A stretch of DNA of 12,867 nucleotides from Enterovirga sp. (GTDB lineage: Bacteria > Pseudomonadota > Alphaproteobacteria > Rhizobiales > Beijerinckiaceae), in assembly GCA_028290385.1 (NCBI GenBank), contig JAQGJZ010000401.1, positions 1 through 12,867 of the forward strand, read 5' to 3'. The notes under the pieces are model-generated. The model ran no database searches. It had not been told where the DNA came from and saw only the letters and a list, made by a program, of their open reading frames with translations. A program made the position numbers and the translations under genes. Each line of letters opens with the position of its first letter. Positions within the stretch are counted from its first letter, which is position 1. Shown in pieces: positions 1 to 7,428 of this stretch.

Positions 1-296
1 GCCATCTCGGGATCCCGGCCCGATACATCTCGGGCTATTTCCATCGCGCCGACGGCGTGACGGATCAGGATGCAGGGCATGCCTGGGCAGAGGCCAAGGT
101 GCCGGGTCTTGGTTGGGTCGGGTTCGACCCCGCCAATGGGATCGGCACAACGGACGCGCATGTCCGGGTCGCGGCGGGCCTGGACTATCTCGGTGCCGCA
201 CCCGTGAGGGGCAGCCGCAGGGGCGGCGGCAGCGAGACGCTTGACGTTCGCCTGAGAGTGGATACCCGTCGCAGCCAGGTCCAGAGCCAGAGCTGA
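1..296 (+). CDS. Transglutaminase-like cysteine protease, C-terminal part (5' end outside window)
   Basis: The reading frame is open from the left edge (first full codon at base 3), so only the last ~97 residues are present. The visible part starts with a GIPARYISGYFHRADG stretch, followed by HAWAE (His codon at 78-80) and GFDPAN (Asp codon at 126-128). These fit the His and Asp of the transglutaminase-like Cys-His-Asp triad; the Cys would lie upstream, outside the window. The end (DHVRV-like segment, DYL, APVRG, R-GGG-SETLDVRLRV) matches the C-terminus of bacterial transglutaminase-like proteins usually encoded beside Anbu proteases, alpha-E and ATP-grasp proteins. The family name and neighbourhood are established knowledge. 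The substrate is unknown; a cytoplasmic role in peptide tagging or breakdown with Anbu is inference. A GTG at 57 is an in-frame codon inside the domain and is not the true start. The gap to the next gene is 35 bp, consistent with one operon. Confidence 0.88.
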   Translation, partial: HLGIPARYISGYFHRADGVTDQDAGHAWAEAKVPGLGWVGFDPANGIGTTDAHVRVAAGLDYLGAAPVRGSRRGGGSETLDVRLRVDTRRSQVQSQS

Positions 297-331
297 CCGA
301 CGGCGAGCCATGCGGCCGTCCAGGAGAACCG

Positions 332-1105
332 ATGACCTATTGCGTCGGCGTGCTCGTCAGGGACGGGCTCGTCATGATTGCCGACACCCGGACCAATGCG
401 GGGCTCGACAACATCTCGACCTACCGCAAGCTCCAGCTTTTCGTGCAACCGGGCGAGCGGGCGCTCGCTTTGGCCACAGCGGGTAACCTCTCGGTCTCGC
501 AGGCCGTCGTCAGCCTGCTCCAGGAAGGGACGGAAAACCCCGACACTGGCGAACTCGAGACGATCAACGACGCGCCCACCATGTTCAAGGCGGCCCAGCT
601 CATCGGGCGCGCAATCCGGCAGGTGCGGGCCATCCACGGCCCCGGCCTGCAGGAGGCGGACCTACGCTTCGACGTCTCGTTCCTGTTCGGCGGGCAGATC
701 AAGGGCGGCCCCATGCGGCTCTACATGATCTACTCGGCCGGCAATTTCATCGAATGCAGCCAGGATGCCCCGTTCCTGCAGGTCGGCGAGCACAAATACG
801 GCAAGCCCATTCTGGACCGGGCCGTGTCCCATGCGACGGATCTCTACGACGCGCTGAAGATCGCCCTCATCTCCATGGACTCCACGATGCGGTCCAACCT
901 GAGCGTAGGGCTGCCGATCGACATCGCCCTGATTCGCCGCGACGCACTCGCGGCGGAACTCGTGCATCGGATCGAGGTGGGCGAACCCTATTTCCACGAC
1001 CTGCGTGAGCGCTGGTCGACGGCGCTGCGGGCGGCGCACATGGCAATCCCCGCTCCGCCCTACGGGCGCCCGCAAGGCGGATTGTTGGGGCGAAACGGCT
1101 TCTAA
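332..1105 (+). CDS. Anbu-type proteasome-like protease (N-terminal threonine hydrolase)
   Basis: This is a 257-residue protein of the Anbu (ancestral beta-subunit) family of Ntn hydrolases, related to HslV and 20S proteasome beta subunits. The start is well defined: ATG at 332 with an AGGAGA ribosome binding site at 322-327. The N-terminus is MTYCVGV, so removal of Met exposes Thr1. Asp17 (in MIADTRT) and Lys32 (in TYRKLQ), mature numbering, sit where the proteasomal Asp and Lys are expected, so the site looks intact. ALATAGNLSVSQAV and IDIALIRRD are typical internal blocks. Known Anbu proteins assemble into open helical rings in the cytoplasm and have no confirmed natural substrate. The upstream transglutaminase-like gene supports the family call, because the pair is commonly co-encoded. 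The next gene, a GGDEF-EAL protein, lies 44 bp downstream on the same strand and may or may not be co-transcribed. Confidence 0.93.
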   Translation: MTYCVGVLVRDGLVMIADTRTNAGLDNISTYRKLQLFVQPGERALALATAGNLSVSQAVVSLLQEGTENPDTGELETINDAPTMFKAAQLIGRAIRQVRAIHGPGLQEADLRFDVSFLFGGQIKGGPMRLYMIYSAGNFIECSQDAPFLQVGEHKYGKPILDRAVSHATDLYDALKIALISMDSTMRSNLSVGLPIDIALIRRDALAAELVHRIEVGEPYFHDLRERWSTALRAAHMAIPAPPYGRPQGGLLGRNGF

Positions 1106-1149
1106 ACACTTCGTCCAGATAGTTGCCGGAACTCTCGTAGTCCGTCTGA

Positions 1150-3345
1150 ATGTCCCTCCTGAGTAGCGGCCTAGCCCGCTCGCACGGCGCGTTGCTTTCG
1201 CGGCTACTCTGGCCGACGGCTCTCCTGTTCGTTGTGACGATATTGACCGTCGTCATGACGTTTCTTTGGACCAGCCGGCACGCGAACGAGGTCGCAGCGG
1301 CGACGCAGCGGGCGCGTCTGGCGTCGGCGTTGAACCAGCGTCTCGAATCCCTCCGCGACGACCTCGCGAGCTTCATCGCGGAAGGGATCGCCGGCTCCCG
1401 AGCCCATCCGCACGAAGCCGGTTCGATGAGCAGTCGGGGGCCCAGCCTCCGCCGGCTGGACGGCGCCCTCGTGCTCTCGGCCGCGGGGTCGCGTGAGATC
1501 CTGCGGGACGAGAGCGGGTCGTCCGAGCGGGTTCGTGCGCTGTTCGCGGATGTTCGCGCCCTTCGCCGGAGCGAGGCCGACGACGCCGGCGACAGGGACG
1601 TGCCGGTCACGGCAGAGGTCGTCCGTCAGAGCATGGCGCCGCAGATTTTGAGCGATGGCACCCGGCTCTATGCGGTTGTCAGCGCAAGAGGGCGGGACGT
1701 CGGCTCCACGTTCGTGCCCTTCCTGGCCGGACGGGAGCTGCTGATCGCCTGGAAGCGCCTTGATGGGCCGATCCTGGCCCGCATCGCGGAGATTCACGGT
1801 CTTGCCGCCCTCACGCTCGCGCCGGTTTCGAAGGACGCAACCTCGACCGGGCTTTCTCTCGAAAACGGCCGGGGCGAGACCGTCGCCGAAATCACGTGGC
1901 TTCCCGACAGGCCCGGGGACCTCATGCAACAGAGGATCCTGCCCATCGTCGGCGTGGGCCTGGGCTTCTCCGCATTGATGTTCGGCGCGGTCGCGCTCCA
2001 TTTCCACCGGACGACCAAGAACCTCGCCGAGACCGATGCGATCGCGAAGGACCTGCTCGGCCGCGATCCGCTCTCCGGGCTCGCGAACCGCATGCTGTTC
2101 AACGAGCGGCTCGATCGCGAACTCGCCAACGTGCGGGACGGCGCACCTGGTCTTGCGGTGGTGTTCATCGACCTGGACCGCTTCAAGGACGTGAACGATT
2201 CGTACGGGCACCAGGCGGGTGACGACCTCATCCAGCTCGTAGCCCGACGCATCCTCGACATCCTGCCGGACCGCGACACGCTCGCAAGGCTCGGCGGAGA
2301 CGAGTTCGCGATCATCCAGACCCAGCTCGCATCGTTCGAGCAGGCGGAAGCGCTCTGCCGGCGCATCCTCGACCTGCTGACGCGCCCGTTCGCGGTCGCG
2401 CACACGCAGGTGACGATCGGTGCCTCGATCGGCGTCGCCCTCGCGCCTGAACACGCCCGCAGCCGCGAGAGCCTCATGAAGCTGGCGGACACCGCGCTCT
2501 ATCAGGCCAAGAGCGAGGGTCGAAACCGCGTCAGCTTCTTCCAGACCCACATGGACGAGACCCTGCGCATGCGGAAGGTCGTGGAGGACGACCTTCGCAA
2601 GGCGATCACCGGCGACCAGCTGATCCTCCACTACCAGCCCCTGTTCTCCTCTGATGGCGAGAAGATCGTGGGCCTGGAGGCGCTCGTCCGCTGGCCGCAT
2701 CCCGAGCGGGGCCTCATTAGCCCGAGCGAGTTCATCGCCATCGCGGAGGAACGCGGGCTCGTCATTCCGCTCGGGGAGTGGGTGCTGCGCCGCGCCTGCG
2801 AGGACGGCAAGCGCTGGCCCAACCTCCGCGTCGCCGTGAACGTCTCCGCGATCCAGTTCCGGCATCGCGGCTTCGTCGAGAGCGTGACGCGCGCCCTGGA
2901 GGAGACCGGGTTCGACGCATCCCGCCTTGAGCTGGAGCTCACCGAAGGAGTGGTCGTCGGCGACGAGGACGCCGCCGAAGCCGCGATGATCGAGCTTCGC
3001 GCGCTCGGGGTTCACCTGGCGCTGGACGATTTCGGGACCGGGTATTCGAGCCTGATCTACCTTCGCCGCTTCGCGTTCGACAAAATCAAGATCGACCGCT
3101 CGTTCCTCGAAAGCATGGAGGCGACCGGTGAATCCGCGATCCTCGTGCACTCCATCGTCCATCTCGGCCGGGCTCTCGGCCTCGTCGTCACGGCCGAAGG
3201 GGTCGAGACGAAGGAGCAGCATCGCTTTCTGCAGGCGCTCGGCTGCCATCAGCTCCAGGGCTACCTCTTTTCCAGGCCGGTCCCGCGCGAGGAGATAGAC
3301 CGCATGGTCGCCGCGCAGGTCTCAGCGCCGGCCTCCGCAGCCTAA
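1150..3345 (+). CDS. Membrane-anchored GGDEF-EAL cyclic-di-GMP diguanylate cyclase/phosphodiesterase
   Basis: This 731-residue protein has a membrane helix at about 20-40, a periplasmic region at about 41-262, a second helix at about 263-284, a GGDEF domain at about 303-463 and an EAL domain at about 485-715. The cyclase motif is an intact GGDEF (382-386). The RxxD inhibitory site expected five residues before it reads PDRD (373-376), so its Arg is missing. The EAL domain keeps the catalytic set: EAL at 510-512, NVS at 564, ELTE at 596-599, DDFGTG at 626, KID at 647, EGVE at 683-686 and QGY at 703. Both activities are therefore possible, probably without product inhibition of the cyclase. The N-terminal region resembles extracytoplasmic sensors such as CHASE4 by architecture only; no ligand can be named. 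The ATG at 1150 follows an in-frame TGA (1147-1149), so no longer start exists, but no good Shine-Dalgarno is visible. The stop lies 4 bp from the convergent ccmH stop. Confidence 0.93.
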   Translation: MSLLSSGLARSHGALLSRLLWPTALLFVVTILTVVMTFLWTSRHANEVAAATQRARLASALNQRLESLRDDLASFIAEGIAGSRAHPHEAGSMSSRGPSLRRLDGALVLSAAGSREILRDESGSSERVRALFADVRALRRSEADDAGDRDVPVTAEVVRQSMAPQILSDGTRLYAVVSARGRDVGSTFVPFLAGRELLIAWKRLDGPILARIAEIHGLAALTLAPVSKDATSTGLSLENGRGETVAEITWLPDRPGDLMQQRILPIVGVGLGFSALMFGAVALHFHRTTKNLAETDAIAKDLLGRDPLSGLANRMLFNERLDRELANVRDGAPGLAVVFIDLDRFKDVNDSYGHQAGDDLIQLVARRILDILPDRDTLARLGGDEFAIIQTQLASFEQAEALCRRILDLLTRPFAVAHTQVTIGASIGVALAPEHARSRESLMKLADTALYQAKSEGRNRVSFFQTHMDETLRMRKVVEDDLRKAITGDQLILHYQPLFSSDGEKIVGLEALVRWPHPERGLISPSEFIAIAEERGLVIPLGEWVLRRACEDGKRWPNLRVAVNVSAIQFRHRGFVESVTRALEETGFDASRLELELTEGVVVGDEDAAEAAMIELRALGVHLALDDFGTGYSSLIYLRRFAFDKIKIDRSFLESMEATGESAILVHSIVHLGRALGLVVTAEGVETKEQHRFLQALGCHQLQGYLFSRPVPREEIDRMVAAQVSAPASAA

Positions 3346-3349
3346 GACC

Positions 3350-3805
3350 TCAACTGCCCGCGATCGCCCGGATGCGCGCCTCTTCCTCGGAGGTGAGCGG
3401 CGCCTCCCGGTCCGCGGCCCTCTTGCGCCGCGACGACAGGATCCCGAGCGCGGCCAGGGTGAGGATCAGGATCGGCCCGCCCCAGAGGGCGGCCGTGTGC
3501 CAGCCGATCACGGGGCGAAGCAGAACGAACTCGCCGTAGCGCTGGACGACGAAGCGACGGATTTCCTCGTCGCTTGCGCCCGATTTGAGCCGATCACGCA
3601 CGAGCACGCGCAGGTCGCGCGCCAGCGGCGCATCGGAATCGTCGATGGACTGGTTCTGGCAGACAACGCAGCGCAGTTCGGCCGAAATGGCGCGCGCGCG
3701 CTGCTCCAGGGCAGGATCCGAGATGATCTCGTCGGGAGCAACCGCGGCCGCGGGACCGCCCAGCAAAGCAAGCGCGAGGGCCGCGCCCGCCCGCCCGAAC
3801 CTCAC
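3350..3805 (-). CDS. ccmH: Cytochrome c maturation protein CcmH/CycL
   Basis: This 151-residue periplasmic thiol-reductase subunit keeps apocytochrome c cysteines reduced and works with CcmF and CcmI in heme ligation. An N-terminal signal-like hydrophobic stretch (about 1-22) is followed by the family signature LRCVVCQNQS with Cys46 and Cys49. A C-terminal membrane helix lies at about 105-123, then a short charged tail. The start chosen is GTG at 3805, overlapping the ccmF TGA by 4 bases (GTGA), with a strong GGAGGG ribosome binding site at 3811-3816. The frame stays open far upstream inside ccmF, but that extension is antiparallel-free shadow coding without family similarity. It is the last gene of the ccmI-E-F-H operon. 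The degP gene often found next in rhizobia is absent; instead the convergent GGDEF-EAL gene ends 4 bp away. Length is normal for the short, TPR-less CcmH form. Confidence 0.95.
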   Translation of the reverse strand: MRFGRAGAALALALLGGPAAAVAPDEIISDPALEQRARAISAELRCVVCQNQSIDDSDAPLARDLRVLVRDRLKSGASDEEIRRFVVQRYGEFVLLRPVIGWHTAALWGGPILILTLAALGILSSRRKRAADREAPLTSEEEARIRAIAGS

Positions 3806-5793
3806 GCCGCCCCTCCGGCAGGCGCAGCCTGGGCCGCAACCCCGCCCCGGGCACGCACCGGCACGCCGACGCGCAGGCGCCGATCCGTCAGGGACAGCCC
3901 GCCCCCTGCGGCCATGAACAGTGAGCCGATCCAGATCAGAAGAACCAGCGGCTTGTCGTACAGGCGCAGGCCGACGGACCCGTCCGTCCCGATCTCGCCG
4001 ACGCTCACATAGATCTGGTCGAAGCCACGGGTGAGAATGCCGGCTTCCGTGGTCGGCGAGTTGCGGGCCGGGTAGAGGCGCTTGGTGGTTTCCAGGGTGC
4101 CCATGGGACGCCCGTCGCGCCACAGGCTGAGGGTCACGACGTCCTCGGTGTAGTTCGGCCCGGTCCGCGGGCGCACGCTGTCGAGACGAGCCGTATGACG
4201 GCCGACGCTCATCTGTGTGCCCGGGCGAGCCGCCGTGATCGTCTCGGAGCTCCACGCCTGGGCGGCGATCCCGATCACCGTGATGCCGAGGCCCGCATGC
4301 GCGAGGGCGCTGCCCCAGGCGGAGCGTGGCAGGCCTACCGCGCGCCGGAACGCGACCGATACGGGCCGGCCGCGAACGTGGGACCGGGTCCAGATCTCGC
4401 CCGCGCCCGAGAGAAGGAGAAAGGCGCCGAGCCCGATCGCCAGCGGGGCCAGAACCGGCCCGCCCGCCGTGAAGGCAATCAGCCCGAGCGCCAGGGCGAT
4501 GGACACGCCCAGCAGGGCTCCCAGCCGCTGCACGACCGCAAACAGATCCCCCCGCTTCCAGGCGAGCGCCTGCCCGAGCGGCAGGACCAGCATGAGGGGC
4601 AGCAGGATCGGCAGGAACGTGAGGTTGTAATACGGCGTCCCAACCGAGATCTTCTCGCCCGTGAACGCCTCGAGCACGAGCGGGTAGAGCGTCCCGAGGA
4701 AGACGGTCGCGCAGGCGCTCGCCAGCAGCAGGTTGTTGAGGATGAGCGCGCCTTCGCGGGAGATCGGGGCGAAGATGCCGCCGCCGCGCAGGAGGGGCGC
4801 GCGCCAGGCGAACACGGCGAGCGAGCCGCCGATGAAGATCGACAGGATGGCGAGGATGAACACGCCTCTGGCGGGGTCGACCGCGAAGGCGTGCACGGAG
4901 GTGAGCACCCCCGATCGCACCAGGAAGGTGCCAAGCAGGGACAGCGAGAAGGTCAGGATGGCGAGCAGAATGGTCCAGACCTTCAGGGCCTCCCGCTTCT
5001 CCATCACCACAACCGAGTGAAGAAGCGCCGTGCCCGCGAGCCATGGCATCAGCGAGGCATTCTCGACGGGATCCCAGAACCAGAAACCGCCCCACCCGAG
5101 CTCGTAATACGCCCAGTAGGACCCCATCGAGATCCCGAGAGTGAGGAAGCTCCAGGCCAGAAGCGTCCAGGGCCGCGCTGCCCGCGCCCACACGGCATCC
5201 ACCCGGCCATCGATCAGCGCCGCCATCGCGAGCGCAAACGTCATCGAAAACCCGACATAGCCGAAATACAGAAGCGGCGGGTGGATCGCGAGGCCAATGT
5301 CCTGGAGGACGGGATTGAGATCCTGCCCCTCGGCCGGTGGCGGCTCGACACGCGTGAACGGGTTGGAGCTGAACAGGATGAAGACCAGAAACGCGATGGT
5401 GATCGCGGCCTGGACGCAGAGCGCGTTGGTCTTCAGCCGAACGGGCAAGTGCCGGCTCGCCGCGACCATCGCGCCGAACAGCGCCAGGATCAGGACCCAG
5501 AGGAGCATGGAGCCCTCGTGGTTCCCCCACACGCCGGTGATCTTGTAGATCATCGGTTTCGCCGAATGCGAATTCTCGACCACGTTGAGGACCGTGAAGT
5601 CCGATGTGACGTAGGCGATGAGAAGCGCCACGAAGGCGAACCCGACAAGCGCAGCCACCCCGATCGCGGCCGGGACGGCGGAGCCCATGAGCACGGGGTC
5701 GTTGCTCCGCGCACCCCAGAACGGGATCGCGCATTGGAGCAGGGAAAGGCCAAGCGCGAGGGTCAGCGCGTAATGGCCGGCTTCGACGATCAT
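3802..5793 (-). CDS. ccmF: Cytochrome c heme lyase subunit CcmF/CycK
   Basis: This 663-residue polytopic inner-membrane protein takes heme from holo-CcmE and attaches it to apocytochrome c. It belongs to the heme-handling protein superfamily. The WWD-type tryptophan-rich motif is clear: WGGFWFWDPVENASLMPW at about 234-251. The histidines expected to hold hemes are visible: His171 (in AIHPPLLYFG), His259 (LLHS), His301 (SVHAF) and His499 (LAHAG). Many hydrophobic helices run along the protein, with a periplasmic domain at about 515-612 before the last helix. Start: ATG at 5793, giving MIVEAGHYAL, a typical CcmF N-terminus, 4 bp after the ccmE stop. The C-terminal tail is Ala/Gly-rich and overlaps the ccmH start by 4 bases, suggesting coupled translation. 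Length and motifs are normal, so it should be functional. Confidence 0.97.
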   Translation of the reverse strand: MIVEAGHYALTLALGLSLLQCAIPFWGARSNDPVLMGSAVPAAIGVAALVGFAFVALLIAYVTSDFTVLNVVENSHSAKPMIYKITGVWGNHEGSMLLWVLILALFGAMVAASRHLPVRLKTNALCVQAAITIAFLVFILFSSNPFTRVEPPPAEGQDLNPVLQDIGLAIHPPLLYFGYVGFSMTFALAMAALIDGRVDAVWARAARPWTLLAWSFLTLGISMGSYWAYYELGWGGFWFWDPVENASLMPWLAGTALLHSVVVMEKREALKVWTILLAILTFSLSLLGTFLVRSGVLTSVHAFAVDPARGVFILAILSIFIGGSLAVFAWRAPLLRGGGIFAPISREGALILNNLLLASACATVFLGTLYPLVLEAFTGEKISVGTPYYNLTFLPILLPLMLVLPLGQALAWKRGDLFAVVQRLGALLGVSIALALGLIAFTAGGPVLAPLAIGLGAFLLLSGAGEIWTRSHVRGRPVSVAFRRAVGLPRSAWGSALAHAGLGITVIGIAAQAWSSETITAARPGTQMSVGRHTARLDSVRPRTGPNYTEDVVTLSLWRDGRPMGTLETTKRLYPARNSPTTEAGILTRGFDQIYVSVGEIGTDGSVGLRLYDKPLVLLIWIGSLFMAAGGGLSLTDRRLRVGVPVRARGGVAAQAAPAGGAA

Positions 5794-5797
5794 GCCT

Positions 5798-6256
5798 CTA
5801 CCGCCGCGCGGATTGCTGCTGAGCGTCGCCCTGCCACACGCCCTGTGCCTTCAGGGCATCAGCGACCTCGCGCGGCATGTAGGTTTCGTCGTGCCGAGCC
5901 AGCACCGTATCCGCCACGAACACCCCCGCCGGGCTCATCATCCCCTCCGTGACGACGCCCTGGCCCTCCCGGAACAGGTCGGGCAGGAGTCCCTTGTAGC
6001 GCACCGGGACGCTCGTCGCACCATCGCCGACCTTGAACTCGACCAGTTGGTCCGTCCCGCGCTTCACCGATCCCGTATCGACCAGCCCGCCGAGCCGAAA
6101 GCGCGTCCCCGGCGGGACCGCCTTCGAGGCCACCTCGCTCGGGGAGCGGAAAAACACGATCGTGTCACGCAGGGCGTTCAGGGCGAGGCCCAGCGCGCCC
6201 GCCAGCACCAAGCCGGCGGTGCCGATGATCGTGAGGCGACGGCCCTTGCGGGTCAT
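5798..6256 (-). CDS. ccmE: Heme chaperone CcmE/CycJ
   Basis: This 152-residue membrane-tethered periplasmic chaperone binds heme covalently and passes it to CcmF. It shows an N-terminal positive stretch (MTRKGRR), one membrane helix (about 8-29), an OB-fold beta domain, and the heme-binding motif [10 protein letters not shown] with His122 and Tyr126, matching the histidine-type CcmE. Start: ATG at 6256, overlapping the ccmI TGA by 4 bases (ATGA), preceded by AGGAGAAG as ribosome binding site. The frame is open further upstream to 6418, but that part overlaps ccmI and has no CcmE character. The C-terminal tail is short and Gln/Arg-rich, as often seen in CcmE. It is the second gene of the ccmI-E-F-H unit. 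Confidence 0.96.
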   Translation of the reverse strand: MTRKGRRLTIIGTAGLVLAGALGLALNALRDTIVFFRSPSEVASKAVPPGTRFRLGGLVDTGSVKRGTDQLVEFKVGDGATSVPVRYKGLLPDLFREGQGVVTEGMMSPAGVFVADTVLARHDETYMPREVADALKAQGVWQGDAQQQSARR

Positions 6257-7350
6257 CTGAGCTTCTCCTGGCCATCCAGCCCGAGATCCTGGGCCAGCTT
6301 GTCGAGGCCCGCGACGGCCTGGGCATCGCCGGCCAGCGCCGTCTTGGCCTTGGCGAGGCGGTCCTGCGCCTCCTCCTGCCTGCCGAGAACCGCGAAGGAC
6401 CGGACCAGCCGGGCCCATTCGGACCCGCTTCCACCCTCGCGGGCAAGACGGGAATCGAGGCCCTCCACCATGGCGATGATCTCGGGCGATTCCGCCTGGA
6501 TCGGCGGCCTCGCGGGCTCCTTGCCCTCAAGCTTTTCCAGACGGGCGCGCACGACCGGAACCCACGGCGCTTGAGGGTCGGCACCTGCGAGCATGCGCCC
6601 GTATTCCTCGCGCGCCTTGGCGGCATTGCCGTCCTGTTCGGCAGCCAGCGCACCATAGAACCGAGCCTTCGCCGAGCCCGGATCCAGCGCCAGCGCGCGC
6701 GCAAATATTCCGGCGGCCTCGGCCGAGACCACGCCGCCTGCGGCGGAGACGAGTGCCTCGCCATGCCCGTTCAGGCGGTCCACCGTATCGCCCTGGATCC
6801 GCCGCGCCGCCGCATAGGCCTTCACGGCGTCGTCGTAGCGCCCCGCCCCAAGATAGACGGGCGCAATCACGTCCCAGCCGCGGCCGTCCTCCGGCTGCGC
6901 GGCGAGGTGGCTCTCGATGCGGGCCAGGGCGCTCCCAAGGTCACGCGCGACATCGGCCATCGCGCCCGCCTTCTCCGCACGGAACGGCGTCTGCGGGGAG
7001 CCGAGCGCGCCGTACACGGCGAGCGCGATCAGCGGGATGATGGAGAGACTGAAGGCGGCTGCAGCCCGGCGCCGACGCAAAGCGGGCTCGCCCGTGGAGG
7101 CGAGAGCAGGCTGTGCATCCGCATGCGCCCTCAGCAGCCGGCGGCCGGCTTCCGCACGCGCTGCGTCCGCTTGATCTCCTGACAGCAACCCACGATCGAG
7201 TTCGCGCTCGATCTCGGCCAGCTGGTCGCGGTAGAACTCCACATCGCCACGAGAATCGATCTCGGCCCCACTCACGCGGCGGGACAGCGGCCAGAGTACC
7301 GCCATGACGGCGGCCCCCGTCATCAACGCCATGACGACCCAGAGGAGCAT
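6253..7350 (-). CDS. ccmI: Cytochrome c biogenesis protein CcmI/CycH
   Basis: This 365-residue inner-membrane protein holds apocytochrome c for the heme ligation complex. The N-terminus ([10 protein letters not shown]) is a membrane helix. A cytoplasmic loop follows with [20 protein letters not shown], the usual CcmI/CycH leucine-zipper-like block at about 37-56. A second helix lies at about 97-116, and the rest is a periplasmic domain of TPR-like helical pairs (for example [21 protein letters not shown]). The ATG at 7350 was chosen because the protein then begins like other family members and GAGG lies just upstream. A possible start at 7392 would add 14 residues without family character. 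It is the first gene of the ccm operon, 78 bp downstream of the sensor kinase stop, so it may be read from its own promoter or by read-through. Confidence 0.93.
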   Translation of the reverse strand: MLLWVVMALMTGAAVMAVLWPLSRRVSGAEIDSRGDVEFYRDQLAEIERELDRGLLSGDQADAARAEAGRRLLRAHADAQPALASTGEPALRRRRAAAAFSLSIIPLIALAVYGALGSPQTPFRAEKAGAMADVARDLGSALARIESHLAAQPEDGRGWDVIAPVYLGAGRYDDAVKAYAAARRIQGDTVDRLNGHGEALVSAAGGVVSAEAAGIFARALALDPGSAKARFYGALAAEQDGNAAKAREEYGRMLAGADPQAPWVPVVRARLEKLEGKEPARPPIQAESPEIIAMVEGLDSRLAREGGSGSEWARLVRSFAVLGRQEEAQDRLAKAKTALAGDAQAVAGLDKLAQDLGLDGQEKLR

Positions 7351-7364
7351 GACCTCACATACGC

Positions 7365-7407
7365 GTTGCGGAAAATAAGCCGAAGGTGGCACGTGGCCAC
7401 ACGCAAC
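7365..7407. repeat. Inverted repeats in the 78-bp spacer ahead of ccmI
   Basis: GTTGCG (7365-7370) is complemented by CGCAAC (7402-7407). Between them GTGGC (7386-7390) is complemented by GCCAC (7396-7400) around a central ACGTG. The inner pair contains a CACGTG core at 7390-7395. Such symmetry in the only sizeable gap between feuQ-like and ccmI could be an operator or an RNA hairpin in the ccm leader. A TTGACG hexamer on the minus strand overlaps the kinase stop codon (7427-7432), but no convincing -10 is seen 17 bases downstream. Function is inference. Confidence 0.3.
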
Positions 7408-7428
7408 TTGCTTCCGGTGAGGCGTCCG

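Noticed and set aside
1106..1149. Terminator or promoter between the Anbu and GGDEF-EAL genes
   Set aside because: Only a 4-bp CGGA/TCCG pairing is visible, with no T-run and no clear -35/-10 pair.
1204..3249. 681-codon open frame on the minus strand opposite the GGDEF-EAL gene
   Set aside because: It is the mirror of a GC-rich real gene; its translation is low-complexity in charged residues and shows no domain, while the + strand frame carries all GGDEF and EAL motifs.
3806..5734. Upstream extension of the ccmH frame through ccmF
   Set aside because: The frame is open by GC bias only; true CcmH character begins at the GTG at 3805, which has its own GGAGGG site and a 4-base overlap with ccmF.
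4195..5952. 585-codon open frame on the + strand opposite ccmF/ccmE
   Set aside because: Arg/Glu/Gln-rich composition with no hydrophobic core is what antisense of a membrane protein gene gives; ccmF is unmistakable on the other strand.
6257..6418. Upstream extension of the ccmE frame into ccmI
   Set aside because: The 54 added residues are Gly/Arg-rich shadow sequence; ATG at 6256 has a good ribosome binding site and gives the normal N-terminus.
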